From: MGBC131033 sp910585655 | Lineage (GTDB): Bacteria > Bacillota > Clostridia > Lachnospirales > Lachnospiraceae | Assembly (NCBI GenBank): GCA_949502025.1 | Contig: CATBCG010000018.1 | Span: 1-37,124 of the forward strand | Reading direction: 5' to 3' | Length of the DNA: 37,124 nt | Shown: piece after piece, positions 24,748-34,472 of the stretch | Layout: each line of letters starts with the position of its first letter | Position numbering within the stretch: the stretch's first letter is position 1 | Position numbers and translations under genes: made by a program | Notes under the pieces: model-generated | What the model saw: only the letters and a program-made list of their open reading frames with translations | Databases searched by the model: none | What the model was told of the DNA's origin: nothing

Positions 24748-26121
24748 GTGAAAACAGATACGATTGCAGCAATAGCAACGGCAGTCAGCCAAAGTGGAAT
24801 CAGTATTATTCGGATAAGCGGAGAAGATGCAATCTCAATAGTAGAACATCTGTTTGTATCTAAGAAGAAAGTTCGTTTGTCCGAGGTTAAGAGTCATACC
24901 ATTCATTATGGAATCATTTGGGAAAAAGATAAACCGGTGGACGAAGTAATGGTTTCTGTAATGAAGGCGCCTCATAGTTATACAAGAGAGGATGTAGTAG
25001 AGATAAATTGTCATGGCGGTGTCCGTGTTACCAGGCGGATTTTGGATTTGGTATTGGAGCAGGGAGCCAGACCAGCAGAACCAGGAGAGTTTACAAAGCG
25101 TGCCTTTTTAAATGGAAGGATTGATCTGTCGCAGGCAGAAGCTGTGATGGATTTGATTAGCTCACAAAATGATGCTGCATTAGAGGCTTCTGTACGGCAG
25201 CTTCGAGGAAATGTCCGCGAGGAGTTAAAGGGCTTGCGTGACTGCTTGTTGCAGGATATGGCTTTTATTGAAGCGGCTTTAGATGATCCGGAGCATATCC
25301 AGGTGGAAGATCGTGTGGAGGAAATTCGATCCCATGTGGATAACCTGATCAAACAACTGAAGCATTTGTTGAAAAACACAGAAACCGGACGGCTGATGCG
25401 GGAGGGAATTCAAACGGTTATTTTAGGAAAACCCAATGCTGGAAAGTCATCATTTTTAAACTGGCTTGCCGGAGAGGAACTGGCGATTGTCACAGATGTA
25501 GAAGGAACGACCAGAGATACACTCGAACAAATGATCCTCTTAGGCGGTATCCAGCTCAATGTAGTCGATACAGCGGGGATTCGGGAAACAGAGGATCAAA
25601 TTGAGCGGATAGGGGTTGACCGGGCGAAAGAAAAGGCAGAGACGGCAGATTTGATCCTTTATCTTGCAGACGCTTCTCGACCGTTAGATGAAAATGATGA
25701 GGAAATTCTTGCTATGGTAAAGGAAAAGCAGGTAATGTTATTGTTGAATAAGACAGATCTTCCCGCTGTATTAACAAAGAAGCAGATGGAGGAAAAAACC
25801 GGACTGCCTGTTTGTGAGATTTCGGCAAAGCAGGAAATTGGGTTAGAGGAGTTGGAACGAAAGTTGCAGGAATTGTTTTTTGAAGGAGGCTTGCGTCTTA
25901 ATGAGGAGCTTTATATTACCAACGCCAGGCAAAAGGCGGCGCTGCGGGAAGCATTGGCTAGTTTGTGCCAGGTAAAGGAAAGTATGGAAGCGGGAATGTC
26001 GGAGGATTTTTTGACTATTGATATGATGGCAGCTTATGAAAGCTTAGGAGAGATAACGGGCGATACAATTTCTGAAGATTTGGCGGAGAGAATTTTCCGT
26101 GATTTTTGTATGGGAAAGTAA
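24748..26121 (+). CDS. mnmE: tRNA modification GTPase MnmE
   Basis: A 457-residue GTPase. The N-terminal folate-binding domain is followed by a helical domain in which a Ras-like G domain is inserted: G1 GKPNAGKS at 227-234, then DTAG, then NKTD. The chain ends in the catalytic Cys motif CMGK (usually C-I/L/M-G-K). With MnmG it builds the 5-carboxymethylaminomethyl group on U34 of tRNAs. The start is GTG with AAGGAG upstream. Confidence 0.96.
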   Translation: MKTDTIAAIATAVSQSGISIIRISGEDAISIVEHLFVSKKKVRLSEVKSHTIHYGIIWEKDKPVDEVMVSVMKAPHSYTREDVVEINCHGGVRVTRRILDLVLEQGARPAEPGEFTKRAFLNGRIDLSQAEAVMDLISSQNDAALEASVRQLRGNVREELKGLRDCLLQDMAFIEAALDDPEHIQVEDRVEEIRSHVDNLIKQLKHLLKNTETGRLMREGIQTVILGKPNAGKSSFLNWLAGEELAIVTDVEGTTRDTLEQMILLGGIQLNVVDTAGIRETEDQIERIGVDRAKEKAETADLILYLADASRPLDENDEEILAMVKEKQVMLLLNKTDLPAVLTKKQMEEKTGLPVCEISAKQEIGLEELERKLQELFFEGGLRLNEELYITNARQKAALREALASLCQVKESMEAGMSEDFLTIDMMAAYESLGEITGDTISEDLAERIFRDFCMGK

Positions 26122-26132
26122 GGTGAAAAAAG

Positions 26133-28049
26133 ATGGCGTATATTTATGAGACATATGATGTAGTCGTAGTGGGAGCCGGTCATGCCGGATGTGAAGCTGC
26201 CCTGGCTGCCGCCAGACTGGGAAAAGAAACTTTGCTCTTTACAGTCAGTATGGACAGTGTAGCTCTAATGCCCTGCAATCCAAACATCGGAGGAAGTTCT
26301 AAAGGGCATCTGGTACGGGAAGTAGACGCCCTGGGCGGAGAGATGGGGAAAATTATCGATCAGACGTATCTGCAGTCAAAGATGTTAAATCGTTCCAAAG
26401 GACCTGCCGTCCATTCTCTTCGGGCTCAGGCGGACAAGCAGGCATACGGGAACGCTATGCGGCGCGTATTGGAATCAACCGATCACTTGACATTAAAGCA
26501 GGGAGAGATAGCAGAGCTGTTGACAGAGAATGGAAAAATTACAGGAGTGAAAACCTGTTCGGAGGCAATTTATCCTTGTAGGGCTGTGATCCTTTGTACC
26601 GGAACTTATTTACGAGCAAGATGTATTTACGGAGAGGTAAGTAATGCAACCGGTCCTAACGGTCTTTCTGCTGCCAATCATTTGACGGATTCCTTGAAAA
26701 GCCTTGGCATTGAACTGTATCGTTTTAAAACGGGAACTCCGGCTCGTATTGATGGAAGAAGTATCGACTATTCCAAGATGGAAGAACAAAAAGGAGATGA
26801 ACGGATTGTGCCGTTTTCCTTTACCAACAAACGAGAAGAAATTGAAAAGGATCAAGTCTCCTGTTGGCTGACTTATACGAATGAGACAACACATACCATT
26901 ATCCGGGAAAACATCAATCGTTCGCCGCTTTTTTCCGGTACGATAGAAGGAACCGGACCACGTTACTGTCCTTCCATTGAGGATAAGGTAGTTCGCTTTG
27001 CAGAGAAGGAGCGGCATCAGGTCTTTATTGAACCGGAAGGAAATTATACCAATGAAATGTATATTGGCGGTATGTCCAGTTCTTTGCCGGAGGATGTTCA
27101 GGTAGCGATGTATCGTTCAGTGCCAGGACTGGAGCATGCTAACATTGTGCGGAACGCGTATGCAATTGAATACGATTGTATCAATGCTACACAGCTTAGA
27201 CCGTCCCTGGAATTTAAGAAAATAGAAGGTTTGTTCAGCGCCGGGCAGTTTAATGGAAGCAGCGGTTATGAAGAGGCTGCCGCCCAGGGGATCCTTGCAG
27301 GGATCAACGCTGCGAGAAAATTGGATGGAAAAGAAGCACTGGTGTTGAAACGTTCAGACGGTTATATCGGTGTGTTGATTGATGATTTGGTGACAAAGGA
27401 AACACATGAACCGTATCGAATGATGACTTCCAGGGCTGAATACCGGCTTTTACTCCGTCAGGATAATGCGGATTTACGTTTGACACCTATTGGATATGAA
27501 GTAGGTCTGATTCCGGAGGAGCGTTATCAAGCTTTGTTAAAGAAAGCCGATCAGATTGAGGAAGAGAAGAAGCGGCTTCAGGAAACTATGTTGGGAGCCA
27601 ATCAAAAAGTACAACAATTTTTAGAGTGGCATAACAGTACCCCGTTGAAAACAGCAGCCAGCTTAGCCGAGCTGTTAAAGCGTCCAGAACTAAATTATGA
27701 ATTGCTAGCTGAAATAGACGAGGAACGTCCGGTCTTGTCTGAAGATGTAACCGAACAGGTAGAAATTCATTTAAAATATGAGGGATACATCGTCCGTCAG
27801 CTTCGACAGGTAGAACAGTTCAAAAAGATGGAAAATAAAAAAATTCCGGAAGCATTGGATTATGAAGATGTTGAAAGTCTGAGAAAAGAAGCCAGACAAA
27901 AACTGATTGCGATTCGTCCTGCTTCGGTTGGTCAGGCGTCGCGAATATCCGGTGTTTCTCCGGCTGATATTTCGGTATTGCTGGTGTATTTGGAGCAGTA
28001 TCATAGAAGACGGAAGGCAGAAGAAAAATCAAAAGAGAATATCACATAG
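26133..28049 (+). CDS. mnmG: tRNA uridine-5-carboxymethylaminomethyl modification enzyme MnmG
   Basis: The 638-residue FAD-dependent partner of MnmE. The N-terminal dinucleotide fold VVGAGHAGCEAALAAARLG is followed by PCNPNIGGSSKGHLVREVDALGG and GTPARIDGRS, both hallmarks of the GidA family. It follows mnmE after 11 bp and should be co-translated in balanced amounts. Confidence 0.97.
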   Translation: MAYIYETYDVVVVGAGHAGCEAALAAARLGKETLLFTVSMDSVALMPCNPNIGGSSKGHLVREVDALGGEMGKIIDQTYLQSKMLNRSKGPAVHSLRAQADKQAYGNAMRRVLESTDHLTLKQGEIAELLTENGKITGVKTCSEAIYPCRAVILCTGTYLRARCIYGEVSNATGPNGLSAANHLTDSLKSLGIELYRFKTGTPARIDGRSIDYSKMEEQKGDERIVPFSFTNKREEIEKDQVSCWLTYTNETTHTIIRENINRSPLFSGTIEGTGPRYCPSIEDKVVRFAEKERHQVFIEPEGNYTNEMYIGGMSSSLPEDVQVAMYRSVPGLEHANIVRNAYAIEYDCINATQLRPSLEFKKIEGLFSAGQFNGSSGYEEAAAQGILAGINAARKLDGKEALVLKRSDGYIGVLIDDLVTKETHEPYRMMTSRAEYRLLLRQDNADLRLTPIGYEVGLIPEERYQALLKKADQIEEEKKRLQETMLGANQKVQQFLEWHNSTPLKTAASLAELLKRPELNYELLAEIDEERPVLSEDVTEQVEIHLKYEGYIVRQLRQVEQFKKMENKKIPEALDYEDVESLRKEARQKLIAIRPASVGQASRISGVSPADISVLLVYLEQYHRRRKAEEKSKENIT

Positions 28050-28091
28050 AAAAAATCATAGATAGAGTATCATAGAAGAAGGGTAGAGGAT

Positions 28092-28829
28092 ATGACAGAG
28101 ACAGATCCAAAGCAGTATTTGAAAGAAGAATTAGAGGCAATTGGTTTGCAGGTAAGCGACCAGCAGATCCAAAAGCTTTATCAGTATTATGAGTTGGTGA
28201 CAGAAAAAAATAAGGTAATGAATTTGACAGCGATTACAGACTATGAGGAATTTGTAAAAAAACATTTTGTAGATAGTCTGATGATAGCAAAAAAGACTAA
28301 ATTTCAAAAGGGAGTACGTCTGATTGATATTGGTACAGGAGCAGGATTTCCTGGAATTCCGTTAAAGCTGATGTTTCCGGAAGTAGAGATTGTTTTATTA
28401 GATTCTTTAAAGAAAAGAATCGGATTTTTACAGGAAGTAATTCAAGCGTTAGAACTGAAAGGAATAACGGCTATCCATGGAAGAGCAGAAGAACCAGCTC
28501 GTCAAAAGGAATATCGAGAACAATTTGATATGTGTGTTTCCAGGGCTGTAGCAAATCTGTCTGTTTTAGCAGAATATTGTATACCATATGTAAAGGTCGG
28601 AGGTAGTTTTGTTGCCTATAAATCAGGGCAAATAGAAGAAGAATTAAAAGAAGCGGCATATGCAGTGAAAACATTAGGAGGAGAAATAGTAGAATTAGAA
28701 CAATTTTCTCTGCCGGGCAGTGATATAGAACGGACGTTGGTACGGATTTCTAAAGAGAAGCAAACGCCGCAGCTATATCCAAGAACAGCAGGAAAACCTG
28801 CAAAAGAGCCTTTGCTGCTAAAAAAATAG
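28092..28829 (+). CDS. rsmG: 16S rRNA (guanine-N7) methyltransferase RsmG
   Basis: A 245-residue SAM-dependent methyltransferase (GidB). The SAM motif DIGTGAGFPGIP spans 79-90; upstream MNLTAITDYEEFVKKHFVDS is family-specific. It methylates G527 (E. coli numbering) of 16S rRNA. It follows mnmG at 42 bp. Confidence 0.96.
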   Translation: MTETDPKQYLKEELEAIGLQVSDQQIQKLYQYYELVTEKNKVMNLTAITDYEEFVKKHFVDSLMIAKKTKFQKGVRLIDIGTGAGFPGIPLKLMFPEVEIVLLDSLKKRIGFLQEVIQALELKGITAIHGRAEEPARQKEYREQFDMCVSRAVANLSVLAEYCIPYVKVGGSFVAYKSGQIEEELKEAAYAVKTLGGEIVELEQFSLPGSDIERTLVRISKEKQTPQLYPRTAGKPAKEPLLLKK

Positions 28830-28858
28830 ATTAGTAGAAAAAGATTAGGAGAAAAAAG

Positions 28859-29314
28859 ATGTATATTGAAGGAAAATATATAAATGGTACAGAGGATATA
28901 ACAGAGATTAAAAGAATAAGAGAGCTGATCTTTCAGACAGCCGATTATACGACAGATCATTTGTATGGAATGGATGTAAGTATGATTTGTGATGAAATGG
29001 CAGTTCATGCGCTTGCCTGGATGGAGGGGAAAGTAGTTGGCTGTGGGACACTTTTTTATGATGGAGATACTTATTTGTTGGATAGGATAGCAGTACCGGA
29101 AGAAGAGCGAAGAAAGAAATATGGAGATTTTATTGTACGAATGCTTTTGGATCGGGCTTTTCGGAATCATGCAGAACGTGTTGTTGCTTATGTATCAGAG
29201 GAGATTTTTCCCTTCTTTCAGACAATCGGATTTCGGGAAATAGATAGAAAGGAGAACGTAATTCGCTGTGAAATAAAAAGTGGATTTGTTTGTCGGGAAT
29301 GTCAGGAAATATAG
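28859..29314 (+). CDS. GNAT-family N-acetyltransferase
   Basis: A 151-residue GNAT fold. The central strand LLDRIAVPEEERRKKYGDFIVRML carries the acetyl-CoA loop (here EERRKKYGD in place of the canonical QxxGxG/A), and the C-terminal part reads FFQTIGFREI. It transfers an acyl group to an unknown amine. It lies between rsmG and parS, where many firmicutes carry noc, but shows no ParB/Noc features. Substrate unknown. Confidence 0.8.
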   Translation: MYIEGKYINGTEDITEIKRIRELIFQTADYTTDHLYGMDVSMICDEMAVHALAWMEGKVVGCGTLFYDGDTYLLDRIAVPEEERRKKYGDFIVRMLLDRAFRNHAERVVAYVSEEIFPFFQTIGFREIDRKENVIRCEIKSGFVCRECQEI

Positions 29315-29319
29315 GAAAA

Positions 29320-29335
29320 TGTTTCACGTGAAACA
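29320..29335. promoter_or_regulatory. parS: parS centromere site
   Basis: TGTTTCACGTGAAACA, an exact match to the bacterial parS consensus, inside a longer 24-bp perfect palindrome (29316-29339). It lies just upstream of parA-parB, about 8 kb from oriC. ParB loads here and spreads. Confidence 0.97.
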
Positions 29336-29487
29336 TTTTAAAAAATTCGATATTTCTATAGCAAAAAAAGGGGAAATGTGTTATTCTATATGATGAACTG
29401 ACGAAAGAGTAGACTATATAAATAATAGTATAACAGCAATGTATAAAATAAGTAAAGCTATGGAATTACAAAGGAGCAGAAAATATT

Positions 29488-30264
29488 ATGGGAAGAATCA
29501 TTGCAGTCGCGAATCAAAAAGGCGGCGTAGGCAAGACAACAACGGCTATCAATCTTTCTGCTTGTCTGGCGGAAAAAGAACAAAAGGTTCTGGTGATAGA
29601 TATTGATCCACAAGGGAATACATCTAGTGGATTGGGAATTGATAAAAATAATGTGGAAAATACGGTATATGAATTGATGCTTGGTGAAGCAGAGCTAAAA
29701 GATTGTATTATGGTAGAGGTATATCCGAATCTTTCTGTTCTTCCTTCCAATATAAATCTGGCAGGAGCAGAGATAGAACTAATTGGACTGGAAAATCAAC
29801 AGTTTATCCTAAAAACGCAAATTGATAAAATCCGCTATGAATATGATTTTATTATCATTGATTGTCCTCCGTCGTTGAATACGTTGACAGTCAACGCTAT
29901 GACAGCCGCTGATACAGTATTGGTACCGATTCAGTGTGAGTATTATGCGCTGGAGGGTTTAAGTCAGCTTATGCACACGATTGATTTAGTAAAGCAGCGT
30001 TTAAATCCAAACTTGGAGATTGAAGGGGTAGTGTTTACTATGTATGATGCCCGTACAAATCTTTCCTTACAGGTAGTAGAGAATGTAAAGGAAACGCTGA
30101 CAAATACGATTTATAAAACTATTATACCAAGAAATGTTCGATTAGCTGAGGCGCCGAGCCATGGAATGCCAATCAATATTTATGATTCCAAGTCTGCCGG
30201 AGCGGAGGGATATCGGGATTTAGCAGATGAAGTGATAGAAAGGGGAGAACAATATCTATGGTAG
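29488..30264 (+). CDS. parA: Chromosome partitioning ATPase ParA/Soj
   Basis: A 258-residue ParA/MinD-type ATPase. The deviant Walker A KGGVGKTTT is at 11-19, Walker A' is VIDIDPQGN, and Walker B is IIIDCPPS. It binds DNA non-specifically and works with ParB-parS to separate origins and to control DnaA. Ribosome site AAAGGAG. It overlaps parB by 7 bp. Confidence 0.97.
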   Translation: MGRIIAVANQKGGVGKTTTAINLSACLAEKEQKVLVIDIDPQGNTSSGLGIDKNNVENTVYELMLGEAELKDCIMVEVYPNLSVLPSNINLAGAEIELIGLENQQFILKTQIDKIRYEYDFIIIDCPPSLNTLTVNAMTAADTVLVPIQCEYYALEGLSQLMHTIDLVKQRLNPNLEIEGVVFTMYDARTNLSLQVVENVKETLTNTIYKTIIPRNVRLAEAPSHGMPINIYDSKSAGAEGYRDLADEVIERGEQYLW

Positions 30265-31160
30265 CAAAAAAAGGATTGGGACGTGGGCTTGATTCTATTA
30301 TACCAAAGCCAGAGAAACTTCCGGCAGATACCGGAAAACGAAAAAAGGAAACGGAAACAGCGACAGCAGAAATCATGGTTTCCATAAATGAAATTGAGCC
30401 GAACAAGGATCAACCAAGAAAAAACTTTGACGAAGATACATTAGCGGAGCTGGCAGAATCCATTAGGCAGTTTGGTGTGATTCAACCATTGCTATTGAAA
30501 AAAAGGGAAAATTATTATGAAATTGTAGCAGGGGAACGTAGGTGGCGGGCTTCTGTGATGGCAGGATTAAAAGAAGTTCCGGCAATCATTCGGGAATATT
30601 CCGAACAGGAAGTGATGGAAATTTCCCTGATTGAAAACCTGCAGAGAGAGGACTTAAATCCTATTGAAGAGGCACAGGCGTTTCAGCGTCTGATTACAGA
30701 ATTTCATTTGAAGCAGGACGAAGTAGCAGAACGGGTATCCAAAAGCCGTACGGCGATTGCCAATTCGATGCGCTTGTTAAAGTTGGATGAGCGGGTACAG
30801 AAGATGGTGATTGACGATATGATATCGAGTGGACATGCCAGGGCGCTGCTTTCTTTAGAAGAAAAAGAATTACAATATAATACGGCAATGCGCATTTTTG
30901 ATGAGAAGTTAAGTGTGCGAGAGACAGAACGATTGGTAAAAAAGTTGTTGTCAGAAAGAGAACAGCAAAAGCTTTCAGAAGAAGCAGCAGCGACAAGCCC
31001 GGTCATTTACCGGAGCCTAGAGGAGCAGATGAAAACTATTATTGGTAGTAAGGTTTCGATTCATAACCGTTCTAACGGAAAAGGAAAAATCGAAATTGAA
31101 TATTACTCAGGAGATGACCTCGAACGGATTATGGAGCTGTTTCAGCAGATACAGAAGTAG
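30258..31160 (+). CDS. parB: Chromosome partitioning protein ParB/Spo0J
   Basis: A 300-residue CTPase clamp. The short N-terminal ParA-contact segment GLGRGLDSIIP is followed by the C-motif region and GERRWR at 92-97 (nucleotide and spreading motif). Next come a helix-turn-helix (KQDEVAERVSKSRTAIANSM) for parS and a C-terminal dimer domain. It should bind the parS site 0.9 kb upstream. Confidence 0.97.
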   Translation: MVAKKGLGRGLDSIIPKPEKLPADTGKRKKETETATAEIMVSINEIEPNKDQPRKNFDEDTLAELAESIRQFGVIQPLLLKKRENYYEIVAGERRWRASVMAGLKEVPAIIREYSEQEVMEISLIENLQREDLNPIEEAQAFQRLITEFHLKQDEVAERVSKSRTAIANSMRLLKLDERVQKMVIDDMISSGHARALLSLEEKELQYNTAMRIFDEKLSVRETERLVKKLLSEREQQKLSEEAAATSPVIYRSLEEQMKTIIGSKVSIHNRSNGKGKIEIEYYSGDDLERIMELFQQIQK

Positions 31161-31178
31161 AGAAGGGGAGAGAGGAAT

Positions 31179-31697
31179 ATGACAATCGAAAGTATGAATG
31201 GATGGGCAGGAGAGTATTTGGCATTTCTTTTGATAGGAGCGGCTGTTTTATTGCTTCTGATGTTTGTATTGATTCTTGTATTATTTTCCAAAAATAAAAA
31301 ATTATTGAAAAAGTATCAGGCATTTATGTCAGGAGAAGATGGAAAAAGTCTGGAGAATGAAATCATACAGCGTTTTTCTCAGGTTGATATTTTACAAAAA
31401 GAGCATGATACGATGGAACAGCATATCAAAGAGATCGATGAGACATTGCTTTCTACTTATCAGAAGATTGGTATTGTAAAATATGATGCTTTTAATGAAA
31501 TGGGTGGAAAACTAAGTTTTGCTTTGGTAATGCTCAATGATAAAAATAACGGATTTGTCTTAAATTCTATGCACAGCAGAGAAGGCTGTTATACTTACAT
31601 AAAGGAAATTATCAAAGGGGAGTCCTTTGTACAGCTTTCCGGCGAGGAAAAAGAAGCGCTGCAACATGCGCTGGATACAAAAAATTATATGGGTTAA
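31179..31697 (+). CDS. DUF4446 family membrane-anchored protein
   Basis: A 172-residue protein. One membrane segment (about 14-37) is followed by a coiled-coil-prone stretch and a conserved C-terminal domain with GIVKYDAFNEMGGKLSFALV, LNDKNNGFVLNS and HSREGCYTYIK. This is the DUF4446 pattern, often found straight after parB in Clostridia. Function unknown; the position suggests a link to origin placement or the cell envelope. Confidence 0.88.
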   Translation: MTIESMNGWAGEYLAFLLIGAAVLLLLMFVLILVLFSKNKKLLKKYQAFMSGEDGKSLENEIIQRFSQVDILQKEHDTMEQHIKEIDETLLSTYQKIGIVKYDAFNEMGGKLSFALVMLNDKNNGFVLNSMHSREGCYTYIKEIIKGESFVQLSGEEKEALQHALDTKNYMG

Positions 31698-31712
31698 AAC
31701 AGAGAATAATAG

Positions 31713-31744
31713 AAAAAGAGGTTGGTTAGAACCAGCCTCTTTTT
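31713..31744. terminator. Bidirectional terminator between the DUF4446 gene and adhE
   Basis: AAAAAGAGGTTGGT pairs with ACCAGCCTCTTTT (one G-U) around a short loop, with T-runs on both strands. It serves the convergent genes on either side. Confidence 0.9.
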
Positions 31745-31791
31745 CCTTTGGTATAGGTTAGTATGAAAACAAATAATAGATAATTTACAAT

Positions 31792-34413
31792 TTATTTTGC
31801 CTTTTTCTTCGGCACATTGCCTTTGCCATAGTAGGCAATCAAATACAACTCTTCCAGTTCGGATACAAGAGGAAGTCTTGGGTTAGCAGTCGTACACTGG
31901 TCATCGAAAGCTAAATCTGCCAGGAATTCTACTTTGCTGAGGAATTCCTTTTCGTTGACGCCGTATTCCTTTAAAGTAGCCGGAATACCTAAGTATTCAT
32001 TCATTTCTTCTACTTTTGTGGCCAACTGCTCTACTGCTTCATCGTTGTTCTTCGGATTAAAGCCAAGCTTCTTCATCAGGGCAAAAATCTTGTCGCCTAC
32101 AATATAGCTTTCATATTTTGGCCAGGAAGTAAATTTGGTCGGGCATGCAACACCGTTGTAACGAATCACATGCGGCAGCAGGATAGCATTTGCACATCCA
32201 TGAGGAATATGGAATTCACCGCCCAACTTATGAGCCAGGGAGTGGTTGATTCCCAAGAATGCGTTGGTAAATGCCATACCGGCAATTGTAGAAGCGTTGT
32301 GCATTTTCTCCCGTGCAATCGGATCTTTTGCTCCATTGGAATAAGAACTCTTTAAGTAAGTAAATACCAGTTCAATAGCGGCAACGGCAAGTGCATCTGT
32401 ATAATCAGAAGCCAGGATAGAAATATAGGCTTCAATTGCATGAGTCAGTACGTCCATACCAGTCCAAGCGGTAGACTTTGGAGGCACGGTCATAACAAAG
32501 TCTGGATCGATGATTGCTACGTCTGGGGTCAGCTCGTAGTCGGCAAGAGGGTATTTCTTGTTTTCTTCCTTGTCAGAGATAACCGCAAAGGAAGTTACTT
32601 CGGAACCAGTACCGGAAGTAGTAGGAATTGCTACCATCTTGGACTTCTTGCCCAGATGAGGGAACTTGTAAGTTCTCTTCCGGATATCCATAAATTTTAA
32701 AGACATCTTCTTGAAATCAGCTTCCGGATCCTCATAGAAGAGCCACATACCTTTTGCCGCGTCAATCGCAGAACCGCCGCCCAAAGCAATAATAACGTCA
32801 GGACAGAATACCTTCATAGCTTCTACACCACGTAAAATGGTTTCCAAAGATGGATCCGGTTCTACCTGGTCAAAGATCTCACAGTGAACATATTCCTCTC
32901 TTTTTCTAAGCTGATGAAGTACCTTATTGACATAACCAAGCTGTGTCATAGATGGGTCTGTTACAATAAATGCCTTGGAAATATTCGGCATCTTGGACAG
33001 ATAGGAAACAGAGCCTGATTCAAAATAAATCTTGTTCGGAACCTTAAACCACTGCATGTTATTTCTCCTCTTTGCCACACGTTTGATGTTTACCATATCG
33101 ACTGCAGATACGTTGTGTGTCGTAGAGTTGCCGCCGTAAGAACCGCAGCCCAATGTAAGAGAAGGCATATTGGTGTTGTAAATATCACCGATAGCGCCAT
33201 GTGTGGACGGAGAATTTACCAGGATACGTCCTGTTTCCATATGAGCGGAGAATTCATTGATTACTTCCGAATCCTCAGAATGGATAACAGAAGAGTGTCC
33301 CATACCGCCGTTTCTTAACATCTTAACGCTTAATTCGATACCATGCTTTACGTCTTTTGCTTTTAAGATAGCAAGAACCGGAGAAAGCTTTTCCTTGGAA
33401 AGAAGAATATCCGGGGAAACGTCTGCAATCTCTGTACAAAGAACTTTGGTATCATCTGGAATGGTAATGCCTGCCAGACCTGCGATATAAGCAGGAGATT
33501 TTCCAACGATATCCGGATTAACGGCACGCTTTTCCATATTCATAACAACTGGTTCGAGCTTCTTGATCTCTTCCGGAGTAGCAAAATAGCAACCAGCTTT
33601 TTTCATCAGTTCTACAACTTCTTTATAAACAGGGGCTTCGATGATGGCAGCCTGCTCGGAAGCACAGATCATACCATTATCAAAGGACTTGGATAATACA
33701 AGGTCGTTGACTGCTCTCTTTAGATTAGCAGTCTTTTCAATAAAGCAAGGTACGTTACCAGCGCCTACACCCAGAGCAGGCTTTCCGGAAGAATAAGCTG
33801 CGCGTACCATTCCGGAACCACCGGTAGCCAGAATCAAGGAAACGCCCGGATGATTCATCAGGACTGTAGTAGCCTCTATAGAAGGATATTCAATCCATTG
33901 AATACAATTTTTCGGAGCGCCTGCTTTTACAGCAGCATCCAAAAGAGTTTTGGCAGCGAAAGAAGAACATTTCTGTGCGCCTGGATGGAAACCAAAAATA
34001 ATCGGGTTCCGGGTTTTGATAGCGGAAATACTCTTGAACATCGTTGTAGAAGTTGGATTTGTTACAGGGGTGACACCTGCAATGATACCAATTGGTTCAG
34101 CAATCATCATATAATCTTCGTCATCGTTATCCTCAATGATGCCGACTGTCTTGTCGTACTTAATAGAATGCCAGATGTATTCGGTAGCGAAAATATTTTT
34201 TGTAATCTTATCCTCGTAAATTCCGCGGCCTGTTTCCTCTACAGCCATTTTTGCCAATTCACGCTGTTTTGCAAGACCAGCCAACGCCATTTCATGTACG
34301 ATGTTGTCAATGGTCTCCTGGTCGAAACTCATGAACTCCTCTAATGCTTTCTGCGCATTTTTTACCAGAGTATCTACATGCTCCTGAGGAGTTGGAATTT
34401 TCTTTTCAGCCAT
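31792..34413 (-). CDS. adhE: Bifunctional acetaldehyde-CoA/alcohol dehydrogenase AdhE
   Basis: An 873-residue fusion. The N-terminal CoA-acylating aldehyde dehydrogenase has its catalytic Cys at C250 in DNGMICASEQ. The C-terminal iron-dependent alcohol dehydrogenase has the NAD motif ALGGGSAIDAAKG and the iron ligands in HAIEAY, GINHSLAHKLGG and IPHGCANA. It reduces acetyl-CoA to ethanol, regenerating two NAD+, and usually forms filaments (spirosomes). Start with AAGGAGG. It is the only large gene in the right half that runs against the replication fork, and has its own promoter and Rex-like operator. Confidence 0.97.
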   Translation of the reverse strand: MAEKKIPTPQEHVDTLVKNAQKALEEFMSFDQETIDNIVHEMALAGLAKQRELAKMAVEETGRGIYEDKITKNIFATEYIWHSIKYDKTVGIIEDNDDEDYMMIAEPIGIIAGVTPVTNPTSTTMFKSISAIKTRNPIIFGFHPGAQKCSSFAAKTLLDAAVKAGAPKNCIQWIEYPSIEATTVLMNHPGVSLILATGGSGMVRAAYSSGKPALGVGAGNVPCFIEKTANLKRAVNDLVLSKSFDNGMICASEQAAIIEAPVYKEVVELMKKAGCYFATPEEIKKLEPVVMNMEKRAVNPDIVGKSPAYIAGLAGITIPDDTKVLCTEIADVSPDILLSKEKLSPVLAILKAKDVKHGIELSVKMLRNGGMGHSSVIHSEDSEVINEFSAHMETGRILVNSPSTHGAIGDIYNTNMPSLTLGCGSYGGNSTTHNVSAVDMVNIKRVAKRRNNMQWFKVPNKIYFESGSVSYLSKMPNISKAFIVTDPSMTQLGYVNKVLHQLRKREEYVHCEIFDQVEPDPSLETILRGVEAMKVFCPDVIIALGGGSAIDAAKGMWLFYEDPEADFKKMSLKFMDIRKRTYKFPHLGKKSKMVAIPTTSGTGSEVTSFAVISDKEENKKYPLADYELTPDVAIIDPDFVMTVPPKSTAWTGMDVLTHAIEAYISILASDYTDALAVAAIELVFTYLKSSYSNGAKDPIAREKMHNASTIAGMAFTNAFLGINHSLAHKLGGEFHIPHGCANAILLPHVIRYNGVACPTKFTSWPKYESYIVGDKIFALMKKLGFNPKNNDEAVEQLATKVEEMNEYLGIPATLKEYGVNEKEFLSKVEFLADLAFDDQCTTANPRLPLVSELEELYLIAYYGKGNVPKKKAK

Positions 34414-34428
34414 AATATCCTCCTTGAT

Positions 34429-34446
34429 GTGTTAAAGTATTAACAA
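34429..34446 (-). promoter_or_regulatory. Rex-type redox operator of adhE
   Basis: TGTTAA-AGTA-TTAACA, a perfect 6-4-6 palindrome with one further matching outer base, close to the clostridial Rex consensus TTGTTAANNNNTTAACAA. It lies between the adhE promoter and ribosome site, where the NADH-sensing repressor Rex would block transcription when NADH is low. Confidence 0.75.
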
Positions 34447-34472
34447 TTAACTCAATATCAACCTACGAGTAA

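Noticed and set aside
28616..29170. A 184-residue minus-strand open frame
   Set aside because: Antisense across rsmG and the GNAT gene; hydrophobic and Ser/Ile-rich as expected from AT-rich complement.
30258..31160. parB as a noc paralogue
   Set aside because: It follows parA with a 7-bp overlap and has the ParA-contact N-terminus, and the nearby site is parS rather than a Noc-binding sequence.
33850..34344. A 164-residue plus-strand open frame
   Set aside because: Lies wholly antisense to the conserved adhE coding sequence and shows no domain.
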